From positions 1,302,001-1,366,000 of the forward strand of contig NZ_CP017006.1 of the NCBI RefSeq assembly GCF_001719125.1: DNA of 64,000 nt. The letters are read 5' to 3'. The stretch's first letter is position 1, and each line of letters begins with the position of its first letter. The notes below the pieces were generated by a model. The model was given only the letters and a program-made list of their open reading frames with translations, made no database searches and was not told the origin of the DNA. This document shows, one piece after another, positions 1 through 8,513 of this stretch. Both the position numbers and the translations under genes were made by a program. The stretch comes from Sulfolobus sp. A20. GTDB lineage: Archaea; Thermoproteota; Thermoprotei_A; Sulfolobales; Sulfolobaceae.

Positions 1-1520
1 ATTTCTGCTTCTCTCAACAAGATCTCAGCCTTTCTGTTAAGTAATTTCATCTTAGAATGCGAAGTTAATACTCCCCTATGTGTCTCTAGATAGAGCTCTC
101 CTCTCCATTTATTGATTGGCTTAATCTCGTTTAGCATTTCACTCAAACCGTTTAAGGTAACTTTTGGCAAAATCGGTATGTCATTTATCGCATTAGCCTT
201 AATTAGCATAATCTCGTTTGGTCCTCCTCCCCCGTCCCCATATCCGAAAGAGTATAGCATTGGCTGGTTCTTCTCATTCCAATTTTGCCATTGTTGTAGT
301 ACGCTAGATGAGGAAAAATCTGAATTATATCCTCCCTTTCCGTTACCAAAGGCTATTGATGGCAATTCCTCACCATTTGGAGCTACCCAGTTAAACACAT
401 TGTATGGAAACTTATTCGTATCATTCCAAAAGACCTTGTGTGTGGCAAAAGCCTTAACTCCTCCTAGTTTAGCTATTTGAGGCAACGAAGCTGTGAAACC
501 GAACGTATCTGGTAACCATAAAACCTCAGCTAATCTATCGAAGTTCTCCAAGTAAAACCTCTGAGAGTATAAGAAATGTCTTGCTAAAGACTCCCCAGAT
601 ACCATGTTAGTATCGCTTTCAACGTATAGTGCACCTATCTCCCACTTTCCCTCCTTAACCTTTTGCTTTATCCTCTCGAAAAGTTCAGGGTAATCCTCCT
701 TTACCCATTCATAGTAAATTGAAGCGCTCTGAATGTAATGAAAATCATATCTATCCAGTAATGTTAACATAGTTGCAAAGGTCCTTATGACCTTTCTTCT
801 AGTCTCATCAAAAGGCCAAAGCCACGCAGTATCTATATGTGCATGACCTACACCTATCAGTTTACCTCTTTTACCGTAAATAGAAACGAGTTTTCTTAAC
901 TCATCTCTTAAGACGTTTAAGGCTTTAACATATTTCTCACTATTTTCATTCTGGGCATACACTTCATCATCACTGATCGACTTATACATTCTGTTTAAGT
1001 CTAAGCTAGTTTTAACGAACTTAGAAGCAATGTAGATTTGATCCTTGGAAACTGATTCAAAATATGCTTCTCTTAACCCTTTAGTTAAAGCCTCCGCTAA
1101 ATCATCTTTTATCTCTCTTTCTATATTATTATCCCTTAACAAATCTAGAATCAAATCGCCATAAATGTATAGTTCAAAGGCATTAAGATCTAATTCTGTG
1201 TAAAATGGTAATCCTGGGCTAGGATCGATCTTCTCTCCGAAATCCATATAGTTTGATAAATTTATGTTGAAGACGTGTTTTCCTTTGGGTATTGGTATTA
1301 GGGTATGATAAGCGTCTAATTCAAAGTATGGTTTTCCGTCTAGCCTAACTAACCCACTTCCTCTATGGTCAATTATTACCAGATAAGAGCTCTTGCCATT
1401 GCCCTCAACCTCAACGAAAGGTTCAGAATTGTTATACTTCCACCTAAGTTCCTTCAAGTTTTTGAAAGAACTGGCTAAAATTAATACAATTCTAGCCTCA
1501 AGCTCTGAAAATGTTCGCAT
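1..1520 (-). CDS. alpha-mannosidase, GH38 (N-terminal 506 residues; 3' part outside window)
   Basis: I translated this gene from the minus strand; it is open to the window edge. It should hydrolyse terminal alpha-mannosyl residues, acting on glycan or oligosaccharide inside the cell since no signal peptide is visible. Residues about 1-215 form a variable N-terminal region. The GH38 metal-site motif HAHIDTAWLWP follows at about 226-236 (His228 and Asp230 as zinc ligands by family analogy). YVESDTNMVSGES at about 299-311 carries the expected nucleophile Asp303, and a PDTFGF motif comes soon after. The start is the ATG at 1518-1520, giving a protein beginning MRTFSELEAR. The gene diverges from the glycosidase at 1558 with only 37 bp between start codons, so their promoters overlap. 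Family assignment is strong; the mannose linkage preference is inferred. The remaining C-terminal part cannot be judged. Confidence 0.9.
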   Translation of the reverse strand, partial: MRTFSELEARIVLILASSFKNLKELRWKYNNSEPFVEVEGNGKSSYLVIIDHRGSGLVRLDGKPYFELDAYHTLIPIPKGKHVFNINLSNYMDFGEKIDPSPGLPFYTELDLNAFELYIYGDLILDLLRDNNIEREIKDDLAEALTKGLREAYFESVSKDQIYIASKFVKTSLDLNRMYKSISDDEVYAQNENSEKYVKALNVLRDELRKLVSIYGKRGKLIGVGHAHIDTAWLWPFDETRRKVIRTFATMLTLLDRYDFHYIQSASIYYEWVKEDYPELFERIKQKVKEGKWEIGALYVESDTNMVSGESLARHFLYSQRFYLENFDRLAEVLWLPDTFGFTASLPQIAKLGGVKAFATHKVFWNDTNKFPYNVFNWVAPNGEELPSIAFGNGKGGYNSDFSSSSVLQQWQNWNEKNQPMLYSFGYGDGGGGPNEIMLIKANAINDIPILPKVTLNGLSEMLNEIKPINKWRGELYLETHRGVLTSHSKMKLLNRKAEILLREAE

Positions 1521-1557
1521 ATAATTTAAAAAGAGTTTTTAAGTTATAAGATTTAAC

Positions 1558-3351
1558 ATGGAAGATTTTATTATAGGAGTAAATTATTGGCCATCTGATT
1601 CCAATATAAAGGTATGGAGTAGGTTTAATGTAAATGAAATTAATGAGGACTTTGAATTAATGAAAGAACTAGGTATTAATACGATAAGGGCTTTCATACT
1701 TGATGAAGATTGTTCAGATAAGGAAGCTAATTTCAAGGAAGAATGTAAGGTCAAACTATCACAATTCTTAGATATAGCAGAGAAAAACTCAATAAAAGTA
1801 TTACTTACCCTTATCGTAGGTCATATGAGTGGTAAGAATTGGAGAATACCTTGGGATGAGGACAATTCAATATATGACAAAATAGAACTAACTAAGAAAT
1901 TTGTAACAGAGATAGTAAGCCACTTCAAGTCGCATAAGGCATTACTGGGATGGGTATTAACTAATGAAATATCTCTTGTTAAAATTCCTCAAAGCGATCA
2001 ACAATTCTTTATTTGGTTAAGGGAAATATATAATGCAATAAAAAGTATAGACAATGAACATTTAGTTTCCTTAGGTGATTCTGTCTCTCCATTTTCTCCC
2101 ACTTTCCTAAAGCCAGAGAACGTAAAAGGCATTGTAGACTACGCTTCTCCACATATTTACCTCTACGATAATGATCCCATTAGACTTACAATGCAATACT
2201 TCATGACAATAGAGTATGATAGAAGCTCTGGATTACCAGTAATTTTAGAGGAGTTCGGATTACCAACAGCAGTTTATTCGGAGGAGTCAGTAGGCAGGTT
2301 CGTAGGACTGATATTAAGGGGAGCTTTGGTTTATGGGGCTAAAGGGGCACTAGTATGGTGTTTCTCAGATTTTGCTAGAGAAGAGGACGAACCTTATCTT
2401 TGGGAGCCACATGAGCTGACTTATGGAATAGTGAGGAAAGATAGGAGTTTGAAGAGATCTGCCTTGGAGCTTAAGAGTTTCTCCAGCAGAAAAATAGGAA
2501 AATATCACATACCTAAAAGAGATGCAACCATTCTCGTGCCCACTTGGCTTTACAAGAATTTTCAATTTGTACCAGAGCAATCAAAAAGATCTGATTTCGT
2601 TAGAGCACTTAGCGAAGCTTTCATTTTAGCTAGGTTATCAAACATACAAGTTACCTTTTCTAGGGAAAATGATGATCTTAACGAATATAAATTAATAATA
2701 GTCCCATCGATAACCAGGTTACTTAACACTACTTGGAGGAGATTATTGAGGGCAGTGGAGAATGGTTCTACATTATACTTTTCCACCGCAATGAGTTTAC
2801 ATATGTCAGCAACCCATCTGTGGGAGGAGATATTTGGTGTAGTTCCTAAATTAGAGGCAGGGAGTAAAGGAGTAAAAATACCCAAAGCGATTAGATTTGT
2901 AAATACTGAGGAAATTAACATAGGAGGAGAAGTTCAACTACTAACGTACTCATTTAAGGAGAAAGATGCTAGCGTAATTGGTGTAGATGAAGAAGGGATT
3001 GGGAGGATATTCTTAACAAAGAGAGGAAAAGGGTATGCAGTGCTCTCAACCATACCTTTTGAGCTAATATCATCATCCAGAGAGAGTATTAACGGTAACT
3101 TACTAAAGTTTTATAGATACTTAGCAGAACTAACTAATGTAACCCAGAAGTACATCTCAAATGTTTCCGGGGTGGAATTTCAATTCTTAGAGGGAGAAAA
3201 AGATGACTTATTGGGAGTTATTAATCACTCGTGGGAGAATAAGGAAGTAAAAATTGATGCGAGAATTGTAGAGGATATTGACAGTTGTGTTAAAGAAGAA
3301 ACAATAAGTTTAGCTCCTAAGTCTGCTTGCTTGATTAGAGTTTCAAAATAA
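1558..3351 (+). CDS. clan GH-A glycosidase (GH5-like, mannanase/beta-mannosidase-like)
   Basis: Predicted retaining glycoside hydrolase with a TIM barrel in residues about 1-310. It opens with IGVNYWPSDS, has the acid/base motif WVLTNEIS (Glu137) and the nucleophile motif VILEEFGLP (Glu232). Residues about 320-500 look like the Rossmann-like GH42 trimerisation domain (LIIVPSITRLL; GSTLYFSTA), and the rest is a short beta-rich C-terminal domain. There is no signal peptide, so it probably acts in the cytoplasm on imported oligosaccharide. A TATA-like tttaaaaa lies about 29 bp before the ATG, which suggests leaderless transcription. It diverges from the GH38 mannosidase and is followed 54 bp later by a sugar dehydrogenase, so a mannose-containing substrate is plausible. 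Homologues in Sulfolobus are annotated as mannanase-like; true specificity is unknown. Confidence 0.75.
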   Translation: MEDFIIGVNYWPSDSNIKVWSRFNVNEINEDFELMKELGINTIRAFILDEDCSDKEANFKEECKVKLSQFLDIAEKNSIKVLLTLIVGHMSGKNWRIPWDEDNSIYDKIELTKKFVTEIVSHFKSHKALLGWVLTNEISLVKIPQSDQQFFIWLREIYNAIKSIDNEHLVSLGDSVSPFSPTFLKPENVKGIVDYASPHIYLYDNDPIRLTMQYFMTIEYDRSSGLPVILEEFGLPTAVYSEESVGRFVGLILRGALVYGAKGALVWCFSDFAREEDEPYLWEPHELTYGIVRKDRSLKRSALELKSFSSRKIGKYHIPKRDATILVPTWLYKNFQFVPEQSKRSDFVRALSEAFILARLSNIQVTFSRENDDLNEYKLIIVPSITRLLNTTWRRLLRAVENGSTLYFSTAMSLHMSATHLWEEIFGVVPKLEAGSKGVKIPKAIRFVNTEEINIGGEVQLLTYSFKEKDASVIGVDEEGIGRIFLTKRGKGYAVLSTIPFELISSSRESINGNLLKFYRYLAELTNVTQKYISNVSGVEFQFLEGEKDDLLGVINHSWENKEVKIDARIVEDIDSCVKEETISLAPKSACLIRVSK

Positions 3352-3405
3352 TTTGAAAAATAAAACTCTAAAATCTTTATTAGTTTTAATCTCTATCATT
3401 ATTCT

Positions 3406-4638
3406 ATGCACTTGAGAATAGCCTTTTTAGGAAGTGGTTTCTCAGCCCGTTTTCACTTACGAGGATTAGTAGGTGTGAGAAACGTTGAAGTTAGGGCTGT
3501 ATATTCCAGAAATCCTCAATCAGCTAAGGAATTCTCTTTGATTTCAGAGGAATTAGGAGTAGGTAAACCTAAAGTTTACGATGACATAAGTAAGATGCTG
3601 AGCGATAAGGATATAAATGCAGTATGGCTTACCGTGCCAAATAACGTTCACTTAGAATACACGAGAAGAATAGTAGAGGAGGTAAATCAAGGTAAAAGCA
3701 ATATTATAGGCATAGCTATAGAGAAACCATTAGCTAGAAACGTTAAGGAGGCTAAAGAGATGATAAGGCTAGTTGAGAAAGCGAGCTTACTTCACGGGTA
3801 CTTGGAAAACCAAGTATTTATGCCATCAGTCATTAAGGGGAAAGAGTTATTATGGCAAATGGGTGCTAAGAGCTCTGGTAGACCTTATTTAGCTAGAGCT
3901 GCAGAGGAGCATTCTGGTCCTCATAACAGCTGGTTTTGGAAGCCCACTATTTCCGGTGGAGGAGCTTTGTTAGATATGACTTGCCATAGTTTAGAGACCA
4001 CAAGATACGTTCTCACAGACCCTAATAAGGAGAAATCTTCATTGAAACCCGTAAGTGTTTATAGCGAGATAGCTACTTTAAAGTGGAACAAGAAGGAGTA
4101 TGTTAGTTACTTAAAACAAAAATATAACGTAGATTTCGACAAGGAACAAGCTGAAGATTACGCCCTCACGATAGTTTACTATAAGGATAATGAAGATAAT
4201 CTAGTTATATCTGAGACTAGAACCTCATGGAACTTCGTCGGTGCTGGTTTAAGATTGACTGTTGAAGTATTAGGTCCAGAGTACAGTTTAAATATTAATA
4301 CACTTCAACCCGAGCTATTTACTTTCTTTAGTAGAAATGTAAAGATACCTCAATCTGAAGCTTTTGTGGAGAAGCAAAACGCGGAACAAGGACTTATGCC
4401 CGTAATCCCAGATGAGGCAGTGACTTATGGTTATCAAGGGGAGGATAGACACATGGTGGAATCGTTTCTAGCTCGTAGAATGCCAACGGAAAACTGGTAT
4501 GATGGACTATTCATAGTTGAGTTAATGATGCATGCTTACTTGTCAGCTGAATTAGGAAAGAAGGTTAATTTCAGTCCTCAGCAAATAGAAGATTTTATTC
4601 CAAAGGTAGCTAAAGGTGAGTGGAGAGGGACGGAATAG
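3406..4638 (+). CDS. Gfo/Idh/MocA family oxidoreductase
   Basis: NAD(P)-dependent sugar or polyol dehydrogenase. The N-terminal Rossmann fold starts with IAFLGSGFSARFHLRG, and the family Lys motif IEKPLARN is at about residue 105. The C-terminal alpha/beta dimerisation domain contains GGGALLDMTCHSLE, with the usual active-site His. At 410 residues it is longer than the usual 330-360 because of extra C-terminal sequence. A TATA-like tctttatta lies about 28 bp before the ATG, so the mRNA is probably leaderless. It follows the GH-A glycosidase on the same strand with its own promoter. The substrate cannot be read from the sequence; context suggests a sugar released by the neighbouring mannosidase or mannanase-like enzymes. 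Confidence 0.8.
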   Translation: MHLRIAFLGSGFSARFHLRGLVGVRNVEVRAVYSRNPQSAKEFSLISEELGVGKPKVYDDISKMLSDKDINAVWLTVPNNVHLEYTRRIVEEVNQGKSNIIGIAIEKPLARNVKEAKEMIRLVEKASLLHGYLENQVFMPSVIKGKELLWQMGAKSSGRPYLARAAEEHSGPHNSWFWKPTISGGGALLDMTCHSLETTRYVLTDPNKEKSSLKPVSVYSEIATLKWNKKEYVSYLKQKYNVDFDKEQAEDYALTIVYYKDNEDNLVISETRTSWNFVGAGLRLTVEVLGPEYSLNINTLQPELFTFFSRNVKIPQSEAFVEKQNAEQGLMPVIPDEAVTYGYQGEDRHMVESFLARRMPTENWYDGLFIVELMMHAYLSAELGKKVNFSPQQIEDFIPKVAKGEWRGTE

Positions 4639-4730
4639 AGTTTATATACTATAATTATAGAATATGTACTTTTTACTTAGTATGATGAAAGTAAAATTTT
4701 TTAACTTCACTACTAACTTATAGTCAAGTG

Positions 4731-4804
4731 GGAAGAGGGCCAGAGCAATGGGGATTTATAGGGGTATAAAGGGGATCAACGTTGGGGTTGGCTCTGGCCC
4801 TTCC
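4731..4804 (+). other. long hairpin whose loop carries four GGGG tracts (possible small RNA / G-quadruplex)
   Basis: An inverted repeat pairs 4731-4746 with 4791-4804: GGAAG, a two-base AG bulge, then GGCCAGAGC against GCTCTGGCC and CTTCC. The 44-nt loop contains G tracts at 4750-4753, 4761-4764, 4771-4774 and 4784-4787, separated by 7, 6 and 9 bases, which fits a four-layer G-quadruplex. G+C content is far above the surrounding A+T-rich intergenic DNA, and no ORF explains it. A TATA-like attttttaac near 4695-4705 would place a transcript start around 4725, so a structured small RNA is possible. A transcription-related hairpin after the 4638 stop codon is an alternative. Only the base pattern is certain. 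Confidence 0.6.
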
Positions 4805-4892
4805 TGCTCGACATAATAAAATTTCATAAATTATAAAAATTGAGCTTCACTTCAAGACGTAAGGTAAATACTCTTTCATATAAATACTTAAT

Positions 4893-4906
4893 CTTAACTT
4901 GTTAAG
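4893..4906 (+). promoter_or_regulatory. palindrome CTTAAC-TT-GTTAAG (ARA-box-like)
   Basis: This is a perfect 6-2-6 inverted repeat of the same form as the sites at 47203 and 54890. It lies 97-110 bp before the start at 5003, farther than the 38-41 bp seen elsewhere, so its link to that promoter is weaker. Confidence 0.4.
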
Positions 4907-5002
4907 CATTGAAACGTAGCGTATTATGAAAACTTGTATATTATTTTTTAGTTAGTCCTCCTTTAATAAAGTTTAATAAATTGATAGCGTTAAGGTATAA
5001 CA

Positions 5003-7180
5003 ATGACTCAAGCAATAGGAAAAGCATTGAGGAGAATAATAGAAGATCCACCATTAATCACTGGAAGAGGTAGGTTCGTTTATGACATTGACTTTAGAGG
5101 AGCCCTTTATGCCGTATTTATAAGAAGTCAATATGCCCACGCGAAAATAAAAAGTGTTAGATGCCCTTCTAACTCCTTATGTTATACAGCTCAGAACTTA
5201 CCTAACATTGTAGGCTTTGCTAAAGACGAGGCAATCTATCAAGGACAACCATTGGCAGTAGTATTAGCTGAGGATGAGTATAAAGCTAGAGATTTAGCAG
5301 AACAGGTTGAAGTAGAATATGAGCCTTTATCAGCGGTTATAAGTGTAGAAGAAGCACTGAGAGATGTTAATAAGGCTAAAAGTGACTTAGAATCTAATAT
5401 CGTAATGCAAGATGAAATAGAAGTGGGAGATATTAGAGAGACGTTTCAGAAAGCTTATAAGGTTGTTGAAGGGGAATTGGTTAACCAAAGGGTAATCCCT
5501 TCAGCAATGGAACCTAGAGGAGCTGTGGCTTACTTTGATGGGAGAAGGTTAACTGTCTGGAGTAGTACACAGACTCCATTTGATTTGAAAAAGGGGCTAT
5601 CAGCTTTACTAGGTAACTATGGTGTTTATGATATAAGGGTTATTCAACCGTTTGTTGGAGGAGCTTTTGGAAGTAAAATAATTAATTATCCAGAGGAATT
5701 TATAGTAGCATATTTATCAGTTATTACTGGCAAGCCAATAAAATGGTTTAACACTAGGTCTGAGGATATGCAAACTACTAACCATGGAAGAGATATGAGA
5801 TTTAAATTTAAGGCAGCCTTCGATTCTGAGGGTAGGCTGTTAGGCATTGAAGGTACTTTAATTATGGACTTAGGTGCTCCAATACCAGAGATTAATGGGG
5901 ACTCCTTTGGCATGGCTACCACTGCAGCAAGGTTATTGATAGGAAGGTATAAGGTAAATGCGTTAAAGGTGAAGGTATTAGGAATAGCTACCAATAAAAC
6001 ATTTATTGGAGCATATAGGGGAGCTGGCAGACCTGAAGCTACATATTTTATAGAGAGAATTCTAAACCTTGGAGCGAGAGAGCTAGGAATTGATCAATTT
6101 GAAATTAGAGAAAGGAATATAATGGATGACGTGAATTTTTACAAATTACCAACTGGTATAGTTTATGACAGTGGAAAGTATAGGGAAATGTTAAGAATAG
6201 CTAAGCCTTATTATCATGAATTACTGAGGAGAAGAAATGAGCTAAGGAGTAAAGGTAAGCTAGCTGGTGTTGGTATTGCGATAGTGAGCGAGATAGCCTC
6301 TTTCGGTCCTTTCTCTACAGCGAAGGTTAAGGTACTGCCTAATGGTAGGATACAAGTAGTAACTGGGACTACGCCACATGGTCAAGGTGATGCTACAGCC
6401 TTTGCCCAGATAGCCTCTGAAATATTTGAGGTAGATCCTAGCCAGGTTGATGTTTTATGGGGAGATACGGACCTAATAGCTGAAGGTGATTTAACAGCAG
6501 GAAGTAGAAGTGTAACTGTTGGTGGTTCAGCAGTATTTGAGGCATCTAGGAGATTAAAGGAGAAACTATTGAGAATAGTATCGGAGAGGATGAGTGTTAA
6601 ACCAGAGGAAGTAATTTATGAAAATGGAAAATTCATTCATAAACAGAGTGGCAAATCTGTGACTTTAGCTGAAGCTTCAAGTATTTCAACTCATATGGGT
6701 GTCTTACCCGAGGAGGAGTATTCTTACGTTATGAACCTATACACTTCCCCATACGGTCTCCATATGGCATTAATAGAAGTTGATAGAGAAACTGGTTTTG
6801 TCAAGATATTGGATTACAAAGCATTTGATGACGTAGGAATAGTTGTGAATCCATTGTTGGCTGAAGGTCAAGTTCACGGAGGAGCTCTTCAAGGAATTTC
6901 ACAAGCTCTATATGAGGAAACGGTCTACACTCCAGAAGGAGCTTTAATAACTTCTAACTTTTCCGATTACGTAATACCCACGGCTGTAGAGAGCATAAAA
7001 GTTGAATGGAAGTCGTTAGCGTTAGCAAAATCCGATACTCCAATAGGTTCCAAGGGAATAGGTGAATTGCCTACGATAGCTTCAACACCTACTATTCTTC
7101 ACGCAGTAGAAGATGCAGTGAATAAGAACATTTACACGATGCCAATTAAGCCAGAGATTATTCTAAAGCTTTTGGATTAA
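5003..7180 (+). CDS. molybdopterin-dependent aldehyde oxidase/dehydrogenase large subunit (xanthine oxidase family)
   Basis: Catalytic molybdenum subunit that would oxidise an aldehyde (or a heterocycle) to the acid with water as oxygen donor. Family marks are GRGRFVYDIDF near the start, VGGAFGSK at about 219-226, GAYRGAGRPEA at about 336-346, TPHGQGDAT at about 456, and SKGIGELPT near 688 holding the expected catalytic Glu. The active-site loop is AYRGAGR, not the AYxCSFR of true CO dehydrogenase, so a 'carbon monoxide dehydrogenase' label would be wrong. Length is normal for the family. The FAD and 2Fe-2S subunits that complete such enzymes are not adjacent, so partners must come from elsewhere or are lacking. 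TATA-like tttaataa lies about 27 bp before the ATG (leaderless). Glyceraldehyde or another sugar-derived aldehyde is a reasonable substrate guess. Confidence 0.85.
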   Translation: MTQAIGKALRRIIEDPPLITGRGRFVYDIDFRGALYAVFIRSQYAHAKIKSVRCPSNSLCYTAQNLPNIVGFAKDEAIYQGQPLAVVLAEDEYKARDLAEQVEVEYEPLSAVISVEEALRDVNKAKSDLESNIVMQDEIEVGDIRETFQKAYKVVEGELVNQRVIPSAMEPRGAVAYFDGRRLTVWSSTQTPFDLKKGLSALLGNYGVYDIRVIQPFVGGAFGSKIINYPEEFIVAYLSVITGKPIKWFNTRSEDMQTTNHGRDMRFKFKAAFDSEGRLLGIEGTLIMDLGAPIPEINGDSFGMATTAARLLIGRYKVNALKVKVLGIATNKTFIGAYRGAGRPEATYFIERILNLGARELGIDQFEIRERNIMDDVNFYKLPTGIVYDSGKYREMLRIAKPYYHELLRRRNELRSKGKLAGVGIAIVSEIASFGPFSTAKVKVLPNGRIQVVTGTTPHGQGDATAFAQIASEIFEVDPSQVDVLWGDTDLIAEGDLTAGSRSVTVGGSAVFEASRRLKEKLLRIVSERMSVKPEEVIYENGKFIHKQSGKSVTLAEASSISTHMGVLPEEEYSYVMNLYTSPYGLHMALIEVDRETGFVKILDYKAFDDVGIVVNPLLAEGQVHGGALQGISQALYEETVYTPEGALITSNFSDYVIPTAVESIKVEWKSLALAKSDTPIGSKGIGELPTIASTPTILHAVEDAVNKNIYTMPIKPEIILKLLD

Positions 7181-7274
7181 AATTAAACTTTTTCCTAACT
7201 TAAAAGTGTTTTTACGAATTAATTAGGAGTTAAATTTAAAATTAATTCATATTAAGTAGTCATTATGACCCTCA

Positions 7275-8447
7275 TTGAGACCTCTGAGAACTTACGCTCT
7301 ACTTAACAATCTTGCCACGAGCCTCATAAACCCTTTCATATCATTCTTTAGTGCATCAAATGGAATTATAGGACCTTTCTTGGCTTTAGTTTCATCAGCT
7401 AATACTGCATTCCCTGGAATAATGCAATATATATTAGCTAACTTATCGATAAGGGCAAAGAGAATGATAATAATAGGGGATCTGTTAAGCGGAATTCTAT
7501 GGATAACCATCGGTGCCTTAGGAATTTACAATTCCATGTTTGTGCTAATATATGTTATAATTGCTGCACTATTGGGGGTGGCTAATTTTGGTTGGCTATT
7601 GATTCTAGACAAGGTAAGCGGAACTAAAAGAGGAACTACATTAGCTTATTATAACTTCTACGCTTATATTGGGGGATTAGTTGCTACGCTTATTACGGGC
7701 TTAATAGTAAAAGATGATCTATCTCTCATGGATTATTTCTTCATTATTGGGGGAATAATATACATAATAAATTGCTTTGTGATAAGTAGATTAGACGTAG
7801 ACGTCAAATTCATTAAGAGTAAAACCTCAGTTAAAAATCTTATTCTCAATAATTCTGAAATGCGAAAGTTTATATTAGCAAGCTTCATTTTTACATTAAT
7901 TTGGTCAATGGCATGGCCAATATTTCCCCTAGCTCAAGTATATAAATTCCATATGAACGAGTTTCAAATAGCTATCATTAATTTAACTGGCGGTCTGTCA
8001 ACAGTAGCCTTGCAAAGGTTAGTAGGAAGATTGGTAGACAAGCATAGAAGAAGAGTTATGTTCTTTGGAAGATTTGCCTTAGCTACTTTTCCTTTGGCTT
8101 ATGCACTTTCAACGTATACATATCAAATATACTTAGCTAATCTAGTATCTGGTTTTACAAATTCAGCATCGATCTCCTATACGGCATACTTATTTGATAA
8201 CTCTAACTACTACGAAAAAAGAGCTAATATAGCGTTATATAATATGTTTAATGGTTTTGCGGCGTTGATAGGATCTACGTTATCGAGTGTCTTTTTTGAA
8301 ATACTATCCAGCCATCTTAGCTTAGTCTTCAGTATCGATTTAATGTTATTAATGATTGGTATTTTGAGGATTTTAGCGTCATTATTATTTCTGACCGTTA
8401 GAGATAGGAGTAAGGCTGAAAACTCTAACATTATTAATAAATACTAA
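7275..8447 (+). CDS. MFS transporter (paralogue of the one at 17440)
   Basis: Multi-pass membrane protein of 390 residues with about 11-12 hydrophobic helices and the MFS layout of two halves. It shares strong blocks with the protein at 17440: YALLNNLA/YAILSNLA at the N-terminus, LGVANFGWLLI, and AWPIFPLAQVYKFHMN in the middle. The start is TTG at 7275. The nearby ATG at 7265 is in another frame and soon hits a stop, and conservation with the paralogue, which also starts with TTG, begins right after the initiator. It follows the molybdenum enzyme by 94 bp and precedes a sugar dehydrogenase, so uptake or efflux of a sugar or sugar acid is likely. The substrate is unknown. Confidence 0.8.
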   Translation: MRPLRTYALLNNLATSLINPFISFFSASNGIIGPFLALVSSANTAFPGIMQYILANLSIRAKRMIIIGDLLSGILWITIGALGIYNSMFVLIYVIIAALLGVANFGWLLILDKVSGTKRGTTLAYYNFYAYIGGLVATLITGLIVKDDLSLMDYFFIIGGIIYIINCFVISRLDVDVKFIKSKTSVKNLILNNSEMRKFILASFIFTLIWSMAWPIFPLAQVYKFHMNEFQIAIINLTGGLSTVALQRLVGRLVDKHRRRVMFFGRFALATFPLAYALSTYTYQIYLANLVSGFTNSASISYTAYLFDNSNYYEKRANIALYNMFNGFAALIGSTLSSVFFEILSSHLSLVFSIDLMLLMIGILRILASLLFLTVRDRSKAENSNIINKY

Positions 8448-8513
8448 ATATTTCTGAAGAATAAATGAAAAGATAAATCAAAGGCTTATAAACGTATGTC
8501 ATAATTATATAAC

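Noticed and set aside
112-480. Plus-strand ORF of 122 codons at the left edge
   Set aside because: It is antisense to the GH38 alpha-mannosidase, whose catalytic motifs read cleanly on the minus strand, and its own translation has low-complexity Pro/Ser runs and no family features.
4731-4815. H/ACA guide RNA or tRNA-like gene
   Set aside because: ACA does occur just after the stem, but no kink-turn or pseudouridylation pocket is clear, and the loop is dominated by G tracts. No cloverleaf can be drawn.
5003-7180. Carbon monoxide dehydrogenase large subunit
   Set aside because: The active-site loop reads AYRGAGR, the aldehyde-oxidase form, and lacks the Cys-containing AYxCSFR of CO dehydrogenase.
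7265-7303. ATG start for the MFS gene at 7275
   Set aside because: This ATG is in another frame and meets a stop after about 13 codons; the TTG at 7275 matches the paralogue's start.
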